From assembly GCA_038025085.1 (NCBI GenBank), contig CM076146.1, positions 25,242,501 to 25,306,500 of the forward strand: 64,000 bases of DNA, written 5' to 3'. The DNA is from Tetragonia tetragonoides. Its lineage: Eukaryota > Streptophyta > Magnoliopsida > Caryophyllales > Aizoaceae. Below the pieces are notes generated by a model. It was not told where the DNA came from, did not search any database, and worked only from the letters and a program-made list of their open reading frames with translations. A program made the translations under genes and the position numbers. This document shows positions 10,013 through 22,024 of the stretch, in pieces; the stretch's first letter is position 1, and every line of letters starts with the position of its first letter.

Positions 10013-11577
10013 ATGGCGGCGAATTCAATCGAGATGGATTGGAAGAAGCTGCGGTTGACTGATGAGGAGGAGACGGTGGTAGTGGCGGGGGTGTTCCAAG
10101 TTGGTTCCTACAATTACAAAGGAGGTAAGGGTTAGGGATGGCAATGGGGCGGGGCGGTAGTGGATATAGGTATATCCACACCCACACCCACACCCACCAA
10201 GCTTTAGCCTAACCGCCAACCGCCCCATCCCCGTCACGGGTCAGGATCCCCAAAACCATCCTCGTCCCAACGGGTATGCATGAAAACCACAACCGCCCCA
10301 CTTAACCCGCCGGGTATCCAAACCCCACTTAAAACCCGCCCCAAATCCACCTGAAACCCGCCCCAAATCCGCCTGAAACCCGCCCCAAATCCACTGCTTT
10401 AAACAAAGCCTTCCGATAAAATTTCAAAATTACAGTGTCATTACTACAAGTTTCAAACAACAAAACTACAATCCATTATTACAAGTCAAACTCTCCACTA
10501 ATTAAGGTTTTGCGTGATTGCTTGCTGTAGGGACTTGAAAGTTCTCTTCTAATTTAGGAAAATAATAACTAACCACAATAAGCATCAATTTGCAGTATAA
10601 CTAAACAAACAAATATAAAAGAGATAAACAAATATCAATTTGCTACACAAGTGAGGCAACATAGAAACCGATACTCTCATCATCATCATCAATCAAGTAA
10701 TAAGAAAACATAAAAGAGATAAAGAAAGGGAAGTAACTAAACAAAACAATTGAATCAAATTAAGTGAAGAAAGGGAGCCAAAGCCATAGAAAACGAAGAC
10801 TAACCACTAAAATGGAGATCGAAGATGACGGCGAGGACGGCGACCCAAGTGGAGGACGGCGAGGACGGCGAGCCTCCTACAGATTGAGAGAGAGAAAGTG
10901 GAGAGAGAGAGGCGACAGAGGAGGAGATGACTGCAAAAACAAAAACCCTAGACGAGAGAGAGAGAGAGAGAGTAAGTAAAAGAGGCGGTCAGACGGAGAA
11001 AAAACAGCCGACTTATTAATGTTTTTTTTTTTCTTTATTTTTTGGTCAAATAGATAAGTTTTTTTAATTTAGAATTACATTGTTTTATTGTATTTTAAGT
11101 GGGCATGACGCGGGTATGCGGGTATGAGGTGGGGCGGATAAGCGGGTATGAGGCGGGGCGGGGCTCCGGCGGGTATCCACTGGGTCAGCAATGCAAACCA
11201 CACCCGCCCCATCCCATGGCGGGTTTGCTTTTCCAAAACCATCCCCGCCCCATCCCCACCTAACACTCACCCACCCCCGCCCCAACTGGGGCGGATGCGG
11301 GGCGGTATCCACCTATACCCGCTCCACTGCCATCCCTAGTAAGGGTCGGAAATGGAAAAAGCAGGCTCGTGATTTCAAAGGTGGTGGGGTGCAGACAAAT
11401 GATAGCATGCATGCTGAGGCTATGAATATGGGAAAACGTGGCAGGGAGGGGAGCCCAGAAGATATGTTGATTAACGTGGTGGGGAATACTGTGTCTAAGA
11501 AGGAGTATGTGTGTTCTATTTCTTTACTGGCGAGTAAGGCGGAGTCCGGAGATGACCGGGCCCGCCAGATGCAATGA
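10013..11577 (+). pseudogene. LINE A ORF1, internally deleted and split by a hAT element
   Basis: ATG at 10013 opens MAANSIEMDWKKL and RLTDEEETVVV, the typical N-terminus of plant LINE ORF1 (DUF4283-type nucleic-acid-binding protein). After about 39 codons the hAT element intervenes. With it and one TSD copy removed, the frame continues directly into GRKWKKQARDF, which belongs near the C-terminus, and stops at 11575-11577. The central domain and zinc knuckle are therefore missing. Because the TSD is perfect, the deletion happened before the hAT insertion. The stop overlaps the ORF2 start as ATGA. Confidence 0.75.
10133..11338. mobile_element. Non-autonomous hAT element, 1206 bp
   Basis: The left end is TAGGGATGGCAATGGGG and the right end, reversed, is TAGGGATGGCAGTGGAG. 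The 8-base duplication GTAAGGGT is exact at 10125-10132 and 11339-11346. TAGGG-type ends and 8-base TSDs are hAT features. Both subterminal regions are rich in GGGGCGGG and CGGGTATCC motifs, and three tandem copies of ACCCGCCCCAAATCC occur at 10330-10392. The interior is AT-rich and encodes no transposase. Confidence 0.92.
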
Positions 11578-14500
11578 GTATTCTATGCCACAATTGTTAG
11601 GGGCTGGGAATCGTCGGGCAATTGCAAGACTCCGAGACCTAGTCCAGAGAGAGGCCCCGTCTATTCTGCTTCTTTCCGAAACAAAATTGAGTGGACGTGA
11701 AATGGTTTTGGTTTGGGATTAACTGCATGGTTACGATGGTTTGTTTGTGGATAGTGCGGGACGTGTTGGTGGTCTTGCATTATTCTGGAAGCGAGAGTGT
11801 GTGGTGTCGCTTATTTCCATGTCCCTGCACCATATTGATGTTATGGTGGAAGGAGGTTTTGGTGATAATGGGTGGCACTTTGCAGGTTTTTATGGCTGGC
11901 CAAAGGTTCCGAATAGACATCTCTCATGGTCTTCTCCGGACTTGCTGGCTAGCGAGAGGAATGTTCCTTGGCTTTGTATGGGGGATTTTAATGAGATTTT
12001 GTTCAGTAATGTGATGGCTGGCAGAGGTGAGAGAGCAGAATGGCAAATGATAAATTTTAGAGAAGTAGTAGATCGTTGTGGGTTTAAAGAGGTGCGTTTT
12101 ATTGGTGATATTTTTACCTATGACAATGGGCGTGCTGGTGAAGATAATATCCAATCTAGACTCGATAGAGCCTTGGCGTTGGACTTGTGGCTGGATTTGT
12201 TTTCACACGCCAAGGTCGTGCACCTGGTTAGAGTGGAGTGACCATGCTCCTATTAAGCTTCGATTGAATGTCGAATATGATAGGAGCAGGGGTCGTCGTG
12301 TTTTTCGTTTTGAGCAACTGTGGACGGAGAATGCCCAATGCGCGGAAATTATTGAACAAGTATGGGTAGGTGGTGGACCTACTGCATAAGAGAAAATAGT
12401 GTTATGTGCGGCTGAGTTAGAGGAGTGGAGTTTATGGAAAACTGTTTCGTGAGCTGAAAAAGAAAGGAAGAGATTGAAGATATTGAATAGGGTCAGTTGA
12501 GTGAGAAACAAATGACAGAACGTAAGAAACTCCTACAAGAAATTGATATGCTTGTGACGGAAGAAGAATTGTTTTGGAGACAACGGTCCTGAGTGCTTTG
12601 GCTTTTTGCTGGGGATCGTAATACTAGCTTTTTTACAAAGGAGCGTAATATGATTAGAGAGCTGAAAGGAGATAATGGGGATTTGAATGCTGAGCTGAGA
12701 AGGCCTTATTCGATTGAGGAGATTAAAGAAGCATTGGAACAAATGCACCCGTTCAAAGCACCTGGTCTTGACAGTATGTGCCCATTATTTTTTCAGACTT
12801 ATTGGAATATAGTGGGTAATAGTGTATCAAGTTTGGTGCTGGATTTTTTGAATTTGGGGGGGGGGGGGGGATGAGAGGTGACTTGAATCTGACATATATT
12901 GTTCTCGTTCCTAAAAAGAAGAAGCTAGAAAAAATTACGGACTTTAGACCGATTAGACTGTGTAAAGTTGTGTACAAGCTAATCTCAAAAGTGCTAGCAA
13001 ATAGGCTTAAAATATTTTTATCCTAGATTGTGTCCAATAACCGGAGTGCCTTTACGCCAGGGAGACAGATTACAGATAACGTTTTGCTAGCTTTTGAGAC
13101 ATTTCACTACTTGAAAAACTAATCGGCAAGTTCTGGATATGTTGCTCTCAAGCTAGATACGGAAAAGGCATATGGTAGGGTTGAGTGGGCTTTTTTGGAA
13201 CAGGTGTTGCTGAAAATGGGTTTCGATGTGGCGTGGGTTGACAGTGTTATGTGTAGTGTGAAATCTATATCTTTTTCTTGTTAGATTAATGGCCAACCTA
13301 CAGAGATTTTTACTCCGCAAAGAGGTTTGAGGCGGGGAGATCCGATATCTCCAGATCTTTTTATTTTATGTGCAGAGGCTCTTTTGGGCTTAATTAGAGT
13401 TGCTGAAGAGGAGGGTTGTGTCCGTGTGTGTGCGGGTGCTCCGTCTATTACTCACTTGTTTTTCGCAGATGACAGCTTGATGTTTGCTCGTGCTAATGCT
13501 AACACAGCTCGCTATATGAGGGATATGCTTGAAATTTATGAGAAGGCGTCAAGGAAAAAAGTTAGTTATGAGAAATTGAATGCCGGTAAAGATGTCTGTG
13601 AAGTGGTGAAGACTGATGTGCTAGCAGTGTTGGGTGTTGTTGAGATTGATCGTCATGACAGGTATCTTGGGCTTCCTACTATGGTAGGGCGATCGAAAAA
13701 GCCTATTTATGGCTCGATGAAGGAAAAGCTATGGAAAAAACTTCAGGGCTGGAAGGGGTTGTTGCTTTTAAGAGCTCGTAAGGAGGTTATGATAAAGGCA
13801 GTGGCCCAATCTGTCACTACCTATGAGATGAGTGTATTTAAATTGCCAGCAACTTTTTGCAATGAAGTTTGATCTATGGTTTCTCAGTTCTTTTGGGAAC
13901 AGAAAAAACAGGAACGTAAGATACACTGGGTGGCATGGGAAAAATTGTGTAAGCCAAAAAAATATGGTGGCCTGGGTTTTCGTGATTTGAAATTTTTTAA
14001 ATGGGCATTGTTAGGGAAGCAATCGTGACATCTACTGACTGGGGATGGAGGATTATTGGGTGATGTTCTACGAGCTCGTTATTTGCCCAATGGCAACTTT
14101 TTAGAGGCTCTATTGGGAAATAATGTGAGTTATACTTGGAAAGGCATTGGGGAAGCGAAGTGGGTGTTACAAAAAGGCTTATGCTGGCGAATAGGTAATG
14201 ACCAAAGTGTGAAGGTGTGGTCTGACCCGTGGCTTCCAAGGGAGGGTCGCATAAAATGATTTCGCCAAGAGGTGCAAGGTGTCCGAGTATAAGAGTTGCT
14301 GAATTAATTGACCCACAACGATGGGCGTGGAACGAGACCGTGGTGAGAGGTATTTGTCTTCCGTTTGAAGCTGGTTGTGTTCTAGCTATTCCACTTAGCT
14401 CTCGTCTTCTTAAGGATTCACCCTCATGGAGCTGTGATAGGTGGGGCGAGTTTACGGTACACGGTGCCTATAATGGGATTTTGGAGGCACAAGGGGCGGA

Positions 14501-17500
14501 GGAATGTGCATCGTCGTCTGTAATACCCGTATTATTATTCATTTTAGAATAATAATTACTTAAAAAGAAAATGTGAATTTGGATTTAAAATATTAATTGG
14601 GCTCTTGAATGTTTAATGTGCCTAATTAATGTGTGAGTTTAGTTTTAGATCTAATTAATTATAGTTGGGCCAAAACAAATTAAAGGAATTTTGGGCTTAA
14701 ATATTTCGGATTGGGCGAAATATTGTGAGCATTGTTGGGCCATAATTTTCGGCTCCTTGTCCGAAATTATGGGCAAGGATATCAGTTTTTATTTTCAAAA
14801 ATTTTGTTTCCTAAAAAGTGTAGATTTAGAAGAGTTTGATTGGATAACTATTTAGGGTGTTAGAGAGAGATAAGGAAGGAGCGAATTCAGGAAATTAGGT
14901 TTCCTAATTAAACTCTACTTCCTCCTCTTGTTCAATTTTAATACTAATATTTACAAGTAAATGTTTTTAATTGCCTTTTGATTATTAAAAGCTTGTTCTT
15001 GATTCAAATTTATGTTTTTATGAACCCTAGCATGTTTATGAGCAAGCACTAATTTATATCTTTGACCTATGGTTGCTAGATTCTAGTATTTTGCATGTTA
15101 GAATCATGTTTAGGGTTGGATTTGGTGTTTTTATTGAATTTGAATCAAAGGTTGAATTAAAGTTTAGATCTTTGTAAAATTTATTAAATCTGTAATTTTG
15201 TTAAATATTCAGATTTAATTAGGGTTTGAGTTTGTTAAATTGATTAACAAAAAAAAAGGATTTGAGCCGTGCGAACACGGCTAGGCCGTGTGCAGCACAC
15301 GGTGGCGCTGTGCGCAGCTGCGTGGTGGTGATTGGTGGTGTTGATATGTTGTTTGACTTTTGTTTTTGTTTGTTGACTTCAATTAGGGTTTATGAAAAGT
15401 TTTCCTAAATTGATTTTTGAAAGTTGGTTTGAAAAATCATTGAGCATGCATGTGTAATGAAATTCCAGCAACTTAATTATTTAAGTTTAGTGAACTAAAT
15501 CATCTTTAAAGTTTAATTTAGAGGTTTAGAGGTCAAGTTATTGACTTGTGGAATATTGTGGAATTGTTAGGGCCCGTTGACCGCACTTGAACGTAAGGAG
15601 CTTACTTGAATTGTCGTGATTTGCCTTATTGCTGAAGGTAATTCATGTCTAGATGAATTGTATTGGTTCATTGTGAATATTGTGATAAAAGGATAATTGA
15701 TGTTTATTTCCTTATATTAATTCGTATAAAATTATGAGATAGTGAATGCATAAAGGACTATGTTAGAAGTTCATTTTGAGTAGCAATGACTACTTGTTGA
15801 TATTCATGTTATATGATGCATGTTAATCTTTGTAATTCCGTGGAGTAATTATTTGTGATATTGAACTAAATATTTGTTTTATTTGGATATAGCCTATCGC
15901 TATTTGGATTATGTTTGTAAGCATGTTGTTTCAATAAGTTAATGAGACTTTGACTATTGAATTGGTAAACAATATTGGAAGCTTAGAAAAGGTATATTGT
16001 TAGGTGGTTGTGAATAGGGTGTTGATGCTCATTCATGTGAAAATTATTGACATCGGAATTGTGAACTTTAATTGTTCATTTGTAACTGTTGAGTAGTTAC
16101 TTGAGAATGCCAAGATATGTGTATTACTTGTTATGTGATCGCCATATGAAAATGAATTGAGAGTTAAGACTTCTTTGGTAATGGATCCACCGAAGGATGC
16201 GAATGGGAATTGTTACTTGATATATTGGGCATGTCTATGTCTGCGAGTCGTAGCCCCAATGCAGTACTTGTATCCATATATGATGATTGGACAAGTAAGT
16301 TTTGTGGATGAAACAGTTTTTCTTGTAAACCTAAGGGTTGAGAGAGGGTATGCATACTTAGGAACAAAGGAAGTACTTGTAGGAGTCATCTATACTCCGG
16401 TACGGTTGATCCCTCTTTTTGCCAATGTGCACGGGACTAAGATCCTATCTGAATCAGCTGCGGTTGGTTTGACAATTCATGCGATTCTCTTCTCTCTAAT
16501 GAACTTGGCTAATGGATAATAATAAATATTGGATTTATTATTTGGTGTTGATGCGTGTCTTTAAATTAAAGCATGTTGTCTTTTATTTCTTAAACCATTT
16601 ATTTTATTAAGCGTGATGGCTTGACTTGGAGATTTAAATGGACTATGTGGTTATAAATTACTCAACGTAGCTGATTGGTTGTTTTTCCTTTTTACTTGTG
16701 TTTGTGTCCATTTCTCTTCAATGATGGGCCTATGATGAACCTGTATGGAATTTGTCTATATGGGGGAGTAGACTGACAGGATTTGTTAGCTCGTGTTGTA
16801 GATAGAGGAAGGCGACTTAAGAAGATTGTATATCTTATAAAAACAATTTATCTTTATTGTTTAGACTCTTTTGGATTTGTATTATTGGGAGTTTTATTGT
16901 AATGAGATTAATTCTCTTGCATAAGAATTAATAGTTTAATATTTCGTTATCCTTTGGATTATTTGTTTTAAGTTTAGTTTGGAAAGATAGTTATTATTTA
17001 ATTATCTAGTATGCTTTGTTTGAGATTAAAACGTTTGTTTCTTTCTAGCCTTGTATTTAATTTGAAAATTGAATACGGCGGTGACGCTTCGAATTTTCAT
17101 TGTTTTTTCGCTGCAACTCGTGATTTTAAATGGTTTTAAATTTGACGGAATTTGGGGTGTTACATCGTCGGTAAGTGATCATGCTTTTTGGAATCGCTTA
17201 TGGAGCTGTGATATGATGCCGAAGTTGAAAATGTTTATGTGGCGTCCTTGTCGTGATGCATTGTCAACAAGAGGGGGTTGTTCAAAAGGAATGTGTGCCC
17301 GAACTCTGTGTGCAGCGGGTGTAACAGATAGGACGAGCATGGAATTCATGTGCTGAGAGAGTGTCACCTGGCAACTATGATGTGGGAGTGCAACGGCTAG
17401 CTACCTTGGGACGAGCCCACGCTAGATCCTTCAGAGATTGGGTGACGGAGATGAGTGAGTTGCTGCCAAAGGAGAAATTCTGTAGATTTTGTCTGTTTTG

Positions 17501-18149
17501 CTGGGCGATTTGGGAGAGGAGGAATAAGAGAATTTTTGAGGGCTCCTTAATGGCTCCAGAGGAGGCGGTGACTCGTGTTGATAAACTAGTGCATGAGTTG
17601 GGAGCTAACCCTTTGCCCCGTGGCAGCAACAAACAAATTTTCAACACAACTTGGGCTCCCCCATCACGTGGAAAAATTAAAATAAATGTGGATGCAGGTA
17701 AAATTGGTGGTTGGGGCACTAGTGTGGGTGCGATATGCAGAGATGAGTTGGGAATTCCTATTGTGGGTGCAACGATAAATTTTATTGAAGACTGGTCAGT
17801 GGAGATTGCGGAAGCGAAGGTCGTGGTTCTTGGGCTACATTTGGCAGATACATATGGTTTCGATCAAGTTATTGTAGAGGAAGACAATCTCTCTATTTTT
17901 AATGCTTTAAAGTCGCGTCGTAGTAATCGTAGTTGTCTAGGTTTAATTATAGAAGATGCTTTAAATTTTGTTTCTTCTTTTGTTAGTTTGGAGTGGTCGT
18001 TTATTCGTAGGGGTGGTAATAGAGTAGCCCATGAGCTTGCGCATGTGCAACATTGGGAAGAAGGTCGGAGGTTATGGGATACTTCTTTTCCGGAACATAT
18101 TATTATTTGTTGGAGGAAGAAATTATTGCTAATAAAAATTGACCGTTGA
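11574..18149 (+). pseudogene. LINE A ORF2: endonuclease, reverse transcriptase, RNase H
   Basis: The ORF starts at the ATGA overlap and has the full plant L1 domain order. The endonuclease shows CMGDFNEIL near 11975 and WSDHAPIKL near 12230. RT shows FRPIRLCKVVYKLISK, KLDTEKAYGRVEW, GLRRGDPISPDLF and LFFADDSLMFA. The maturase-like linker and zinc-binding region follow. The RNase H part has INVDAG, EIAEAK, VEEDN and NRVAHELA and ends with TGA near 18149. A solo LTR splits the ORF at 14519-17164. Lesions include a TAG in the first codons, a frameshift near 12236, a run of 15 G at 12856-12870, and several stops. Confidence 0.88.
14519..17164 (+). mobile_element. Solo LTR, 2646 bp, inserted in LINE A
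   Basis: It starts TGTAATACCCG and ends GGGGTGTTACA, with the 5-base duplication TCGTC exact at 14514-14518 and 17165-17169. Removing it and one duplication rejoins the LINE reading frame at ASSSV..SDHAFW. The size and the ACACCCC-type ends suit a chromovirus-like Ty3/Gypsy LTR (for example the Tekay/Del group), which is an inference. It carries no polyprotein. A GC-rich palindromic stretch lies near 15265-15320 (CCGTGCGAACACGG and neighbours). Confidence 0.88.
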
Positions 18150-18187
18150 GCTGTCTTTCTCTCAAAAAAAAAAAAAAGGATGGCACG

Positions 18188-18748
18188 ATTAAGAAAAATA
18201 GAGTTCAATGACATTTTTATGAAAGTTGACAAAACTCAATGGCATTTTCATGAAAGTTGACAAAACTCAATGGCTTAATATATTTCGAGTATGGTGGCTA
18301 CCATATTATTTGTAGCCACCACAATAATCTAATCAAGATAGTCAATCAGCTAACATTAAATCTAGACCCTTTGTTACGTTGACAATAAAAATAGTAATTT
18401 TTGAACTTTTTTAATGTCAAAATAGCCGACTAAAAACTGTAAATATTTAATTAAGAAGGGCTTGTTTGGGAGTAACAAAAAGGGGAAGTTGGGTAGCATT
18501 CCGATGTCGGTGGTAGTAACCAGGTATTTTGCCGGCGGTTGGAAAATTGCTCGCAAGTGGGCTTTTGGCACGACTATAATGATGAAAAACATCCGTTAAA
18601 GATAAAAGCACAGAGATCATATAAGAATTTTTGCAAAGAGAGAATTTGGTGAGTGCGACTTAATGATAGCATTTTGGGTCAGGTTTTTGCTTACACGTTG
18701 TTTTTCCCTCCTAGTTGGCTATGAAGCATTTGAACATAAATTAACTGA
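18188..18748. other. Spacer with a short tandem duplication
   Basis: There is no gene. About 35 bases containing CATGAAAGTTGACAAAACTC are duplicated in tandem at 18207-18275. A palindrome with ATGGTGGCTACCAT and GTAGCCACCAC lies at 18291-18322 and resembles one near 29694. Confidence 0.5.
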
Positions 18749-18750
18749 TA

Positions 18751-19727
18751 CTCCCTCCGTTTCACAATGAGCTTCTTGTATTTCTTTTTGGGTCGTTCCA
18801 CAATGAGCTTCCTGTTATCCCTTTTAGTAACTTTTTTCTACCAAAATGACTAGAATGCCCCCACTAATTTAAGCTCACCTCCCTCTTTTTCTCTCTCCTC
18901 AAATTCCCTTCTCTCTCTCCTTCTTACCATTTCAGAGTTCAGACTACTTAACCCCACCCCCATTTTATCTCTCCTCCTCCACCACCACCAACACCACCAC
19001 CACCACCACCACCACCAACCAGTACCCCCATTTCCACGCCCCTACTTTCTCTCTCATCTTGGCCTTATCAGACACGACCCACGAAACCGCCCTTGAAATT
19101 ACCCTTGCCTCAACAGACCCCCTTCATCTGAACGCGCAAGAGGTCTGTCTCACTTGAGGGGCATCTCCTTGACATTTTTATCAACACAATCCACCGTCTC
19201 GACCTACCACCATTACACCTCTGCTCAACAATTAAAAAAAAACCCAAAAACAAACAAACTAAGAAAAGAACAAAGAAACCCAAAAAATGAAGGAAAACAT
19301 GTGAGTTACATACTAATAACACCCACTACTGTGTGGACGTACTAATACTCTGTTTTTCGTCGCCGTTTTCATCACCGTACATTAATGGTTGGGTTTATTT
19401 GGTGGTTTAATTGGTGTTCTCGGGTAGCTTTGGAGCAGATCTAGGTTATTGGGTTTTTACTAGGTAATTGATCTTTTGATTTGGGAAGGGTGGAGGTGTG
19501 AGGTGAGGAGAGAGAAAAAGGGTGTTGGTTGGTTCAGTCAATTTTGTGCCGGCGAGATGGAACAGAAGGTGGCGGACAGAGGAATTTGGGATGGTGGCCG
19601 GAGAAAGGGGGGAAGGGGAAAGAGAGAGGAAAGGTGAAGGGCAAAAGTGGCAATTGTGTGCCAAAGTAAGATTTTATTAATATGCGTGCCCAAAAGAAAC
19701 AAGAAGCTCATTGTGGAACGGAGGGAG
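18751..19727. mobile_element. Tc1/mariner-type (Stowaway-like) non-autonomous element, 977 bp
   Basis: Terminal inverted repeats of about 40 bases begin CTCCCTCCGTTTCACAATGA on the left and, reversed, CTCCCTCCGTTCCACAATGA on the right. The target duplication is TA at 18749-18750 and 19728-19729. These are hallmarks of mariner-type plant elements. Part of the left repeat (CCACAATGAGCTTCCTGTT) is duplicated just inside. The interior has a TC-rich stretch and a CCA microsatellite near 18972-19018 but no transposase. At 977 bases it is large for a Stowaway MITE. Confidence 0.9.
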
Positions 19728-19768
19728 TATAATATAAAAATCTTGAGTGAATGATAAAATTCTAAATA

Positions 19769-19966
19769 TTTTTTTTTGGGTTCACACAACTGTATTCATC
19801 ATCGACTATAACGAATATTCCCTACGTTTGCTTGTAGGTACCTCAAATAATGGTGGGACAGCTGGCCAATGTATTTAAACCTGCTCCATACCCAAGGCGA
19901 GATTTCAACCCTCGACCTTTGTTAAAGGTGGATCAATCTTTATCCACTCAACCATACCCCTTGTTT
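19769..19966 (-). mobile_element. tRNA-derived SINE
   Basis: On the minus strand it begins near GGGGTATGGTTGAGTGG (A-box) and has GAGGGTTGAAATCTC (B-box), as expected for an internal RNA polymerase III promoter. A run of nine T at 19769-19777 is the reversed poly(A) tail. The 12-base duplication AAATTCTAAATA is exact at 19757-19768 and 19967-19978. Confidence 0.9.
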
Positions 19967-19978
19967 AAATTCTAAATA

Positions 19979-20532
19979 CTTTGGATGTGTTCTTTTCTAG
20001 TTATTTTGGAACCGATTCAATTTAGTTTTCTCGCATATTATATTCAGTTTAGTAGAGTTTAATTTCCTTCAGTTTAGTAGAGTTCAATGCACTTTAGTTC
20101 AGTGAAAAAGATTACACCCTTTTATTGGGTGAATAATGTATCTATTTCGATCGAGTATTTGTAAAGTAAATTAAATTAAATGATAGTTGATTCATTATTT
20201 TATAAATCAAACTCCTATTAAACATATTTATATATGGCTGAAAATTTTAATTTATTTATATACAAGTTGATTATGAAAATAAGGGAATAATTACAATTGA
20301 GTAATTTGATTATTTTTATTTTGTAATTATTAAAACAATATGCAAATAAAATAAAATATCATAAAGGCCATGGAGGGATGGAAAGCTTGTAACTATGTAA
20401 TTTAGGTTTAGCTAAGACTCAATTTTCCATTAGTTGTAGTCACTAGCTAGATAAAAGAACTAGAATAATTTTCAATTAAGAATGTATACAAAAAGAGGAT
20501 GTTAAAGACATTACTAATTCCAATAGTTAAAT
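19979..20532. other. AT-rich spacer
   Basis: No gene is seen. Repeated CAGTTTAGTAGAGTT-like words occur at 20030-20105, similar in flavour to the repeats inside the MITE at 28788-29002. Confidence 0.4.
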
Positions 20533-20694
20533 GTTACTCTCATAAGTGTGTTGTTAAATCCCCTTGGCTGCGTACATAGGGGTTAGGGCTTCCGCTTCGT
20601 CCCGGTGGTGTAATCCCATATTTGATTAAGGGTTGAACGTGTTTGTCCAACGCTTTTCTACCGTGAGTTTGATTCTGGGAATAAAATCTAGTGT

Positions 20695-22024
20695 CATGAT
20701 GGAGAAAGCGTTGAATGAGAGATGAAAATCGATGCAACTCACTGCTGAGGAGTGCGAAGAAGTTGTTTGTGTGAGTGATACGAAATCGGAGTCTGCTTCT
20801 AGGGCTTCACTTGGGCTGATTGGAAAATTGATGACCGATAAACGTTCAATGTGCCAGCGTTACGTAGTACCATGAAGAAAATCTGGAACCTAAAGAGGGG
20901 TTTTGCTTTTTGAGAGATATCAAACAATCTATTTGTGTTTTAGTTTGTGGATCGCGATGACAAGACGAAGGTTATGGCTGGAGAACCTTGGTCTTTTGAT
21001 AAGCATTTGCTAGCCCTAAAAGATATGGATAACAAGCAGCCGTCAAAGGTCGAATTCACCCATGCATTTTTTTGGATTCGAGCCTATGACATCCCTTTCA
21101 ATGATATGAATAGTAGGACAACTGAGATCATTGGAGATAAAATTGGGGGCCTGGTGGACTTTGATGAAGGGGACATTTCTGGTTGGAGCAAGGCACTGTG
21201 ACTACGGGTCAATGTTGACATTCGTAAACCTCTACGTAGGGGCTTACTCATGAAATTTGAGAGTGGGAAGACATGGATCGAGAAAAAACATGAGAGGCTC
21301 CCTAATTATTGTTACACATGCGGGATGATTGGGCATGTCGAAATAGATTGTGATGAAGAAAATGAAGGCCCTCTTCACCAACAGTATGGGGAGTGGCTGC
21401 GGGCTTCACCGATGAAAGGCTTCCGTTTGCCGTTTGCGTGACCCAAAGGAGATTGAGGAGGAGAAAGCGTTAATGCTGGAACTGAAAATAAATACTGGTG
21501 GTAAGGCAGGGTGTAGCGAGGCTACAAGAACGGATAACAATGATAACAGAGAGCAGAGAACGGGTGAGAAGAAAAAACCAAGGGCTTGAAAGTCTTTACT
21601 TGAGATACTAGTAGATGTAGAGAAAGAGACAGATCACAAGGAGGATAAGGGGGGTGAAGAGGAGGAAGTCAATTCAATCACAAACTAAGTCCTCATGTTT
21701 GGTTTAGGGGAACATCCAAAAAAGGCAAACTCCCACACAGATGATGTGAAGGGAGAAAAGAATCAGATGTTAAGAGTCGGAGAACCTGTGGATAGTGGCA
21801 GCACAACTACAGTGGGACATAAGACCCGCAAGTGGAAGAGAATGTCAAGGGAAGTGGGCTCGACGTGTGCTAAGTCCAGTGACCAGGTGGGGAAAAAGAG
21901 GGATGAAGTTGATGCGGATCTTGGGGGTGAACAGAATGGAAAACGTAGGGAGATCCAAGATATTGTTATGACAGATGAGACAACAGCGAGGGATGAGCAA
22001 GGCTCTCCTCGCCTAGCCAAATGA
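20695..22024 (+). pseudogene. LINE B ORF1, gag-like with zinc knuckle
   Basis: The frame starts around the ATGs at 20695-20698 and resembles plant LINE ORF1: LTAEECEEVV near the start, then a DUF4283-like region (VMAGEPWSFDKHLL, FWIRAYDIPF) and the knuckle CYTCGMIGHVEIDC (C-x2-C-x4-H-x4-C) near 21310-21350. The tail is Lys/Asp/Glu-rich and includes RKWKRMSRE. It is broken by an early stop, a shift near 20945, a stop at 21199-21201 and a stop near 21439. It ends with TGA at 22022-22024, overlapping the ORF2 ATG. The product would package the LINE RNA. Confidence 0.82.

Larger units (their letters stand above)
9842..18178 (+). mobile_element. LINE A (plant L1 type), interrupted by two later insertions
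   Basis: The element runs from a 5' untranslated region to a poly(A) tail at 18165-18177. It is flanked by the 9-base duplication GATGGCACG at 9833-9841 and 18179-18187. Its parts are ORF1 (from 10013), ORF2 (from 11574) with endonuclease, reverse transcriptase and RNase H, and the tail. Without the hAT element and the solo LTR it is about 4.5 kb, shorter than LINE B because ORF1 has a large internal deletion. Many stops and shifts show it is old. Confidence 0.9.

Noticed and set aside
10764..10979. 71-codon basic frame inside the hAT element
   Set aside because: It is a product of GA-rich simple sequence; not similar to a transposase.
16157..16519. 120-codon frame inside the 2.6-kb solo LTR
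   Set aside because: No domain, no conserved motif, and it lies wholly in an LTR defined by exact duplications.
18958..19018. Possible gene at the CCA-rich stretch in the mariner-type element
   Set aside because: Microsatellite and TC-rich sequence give open frames without protein features.
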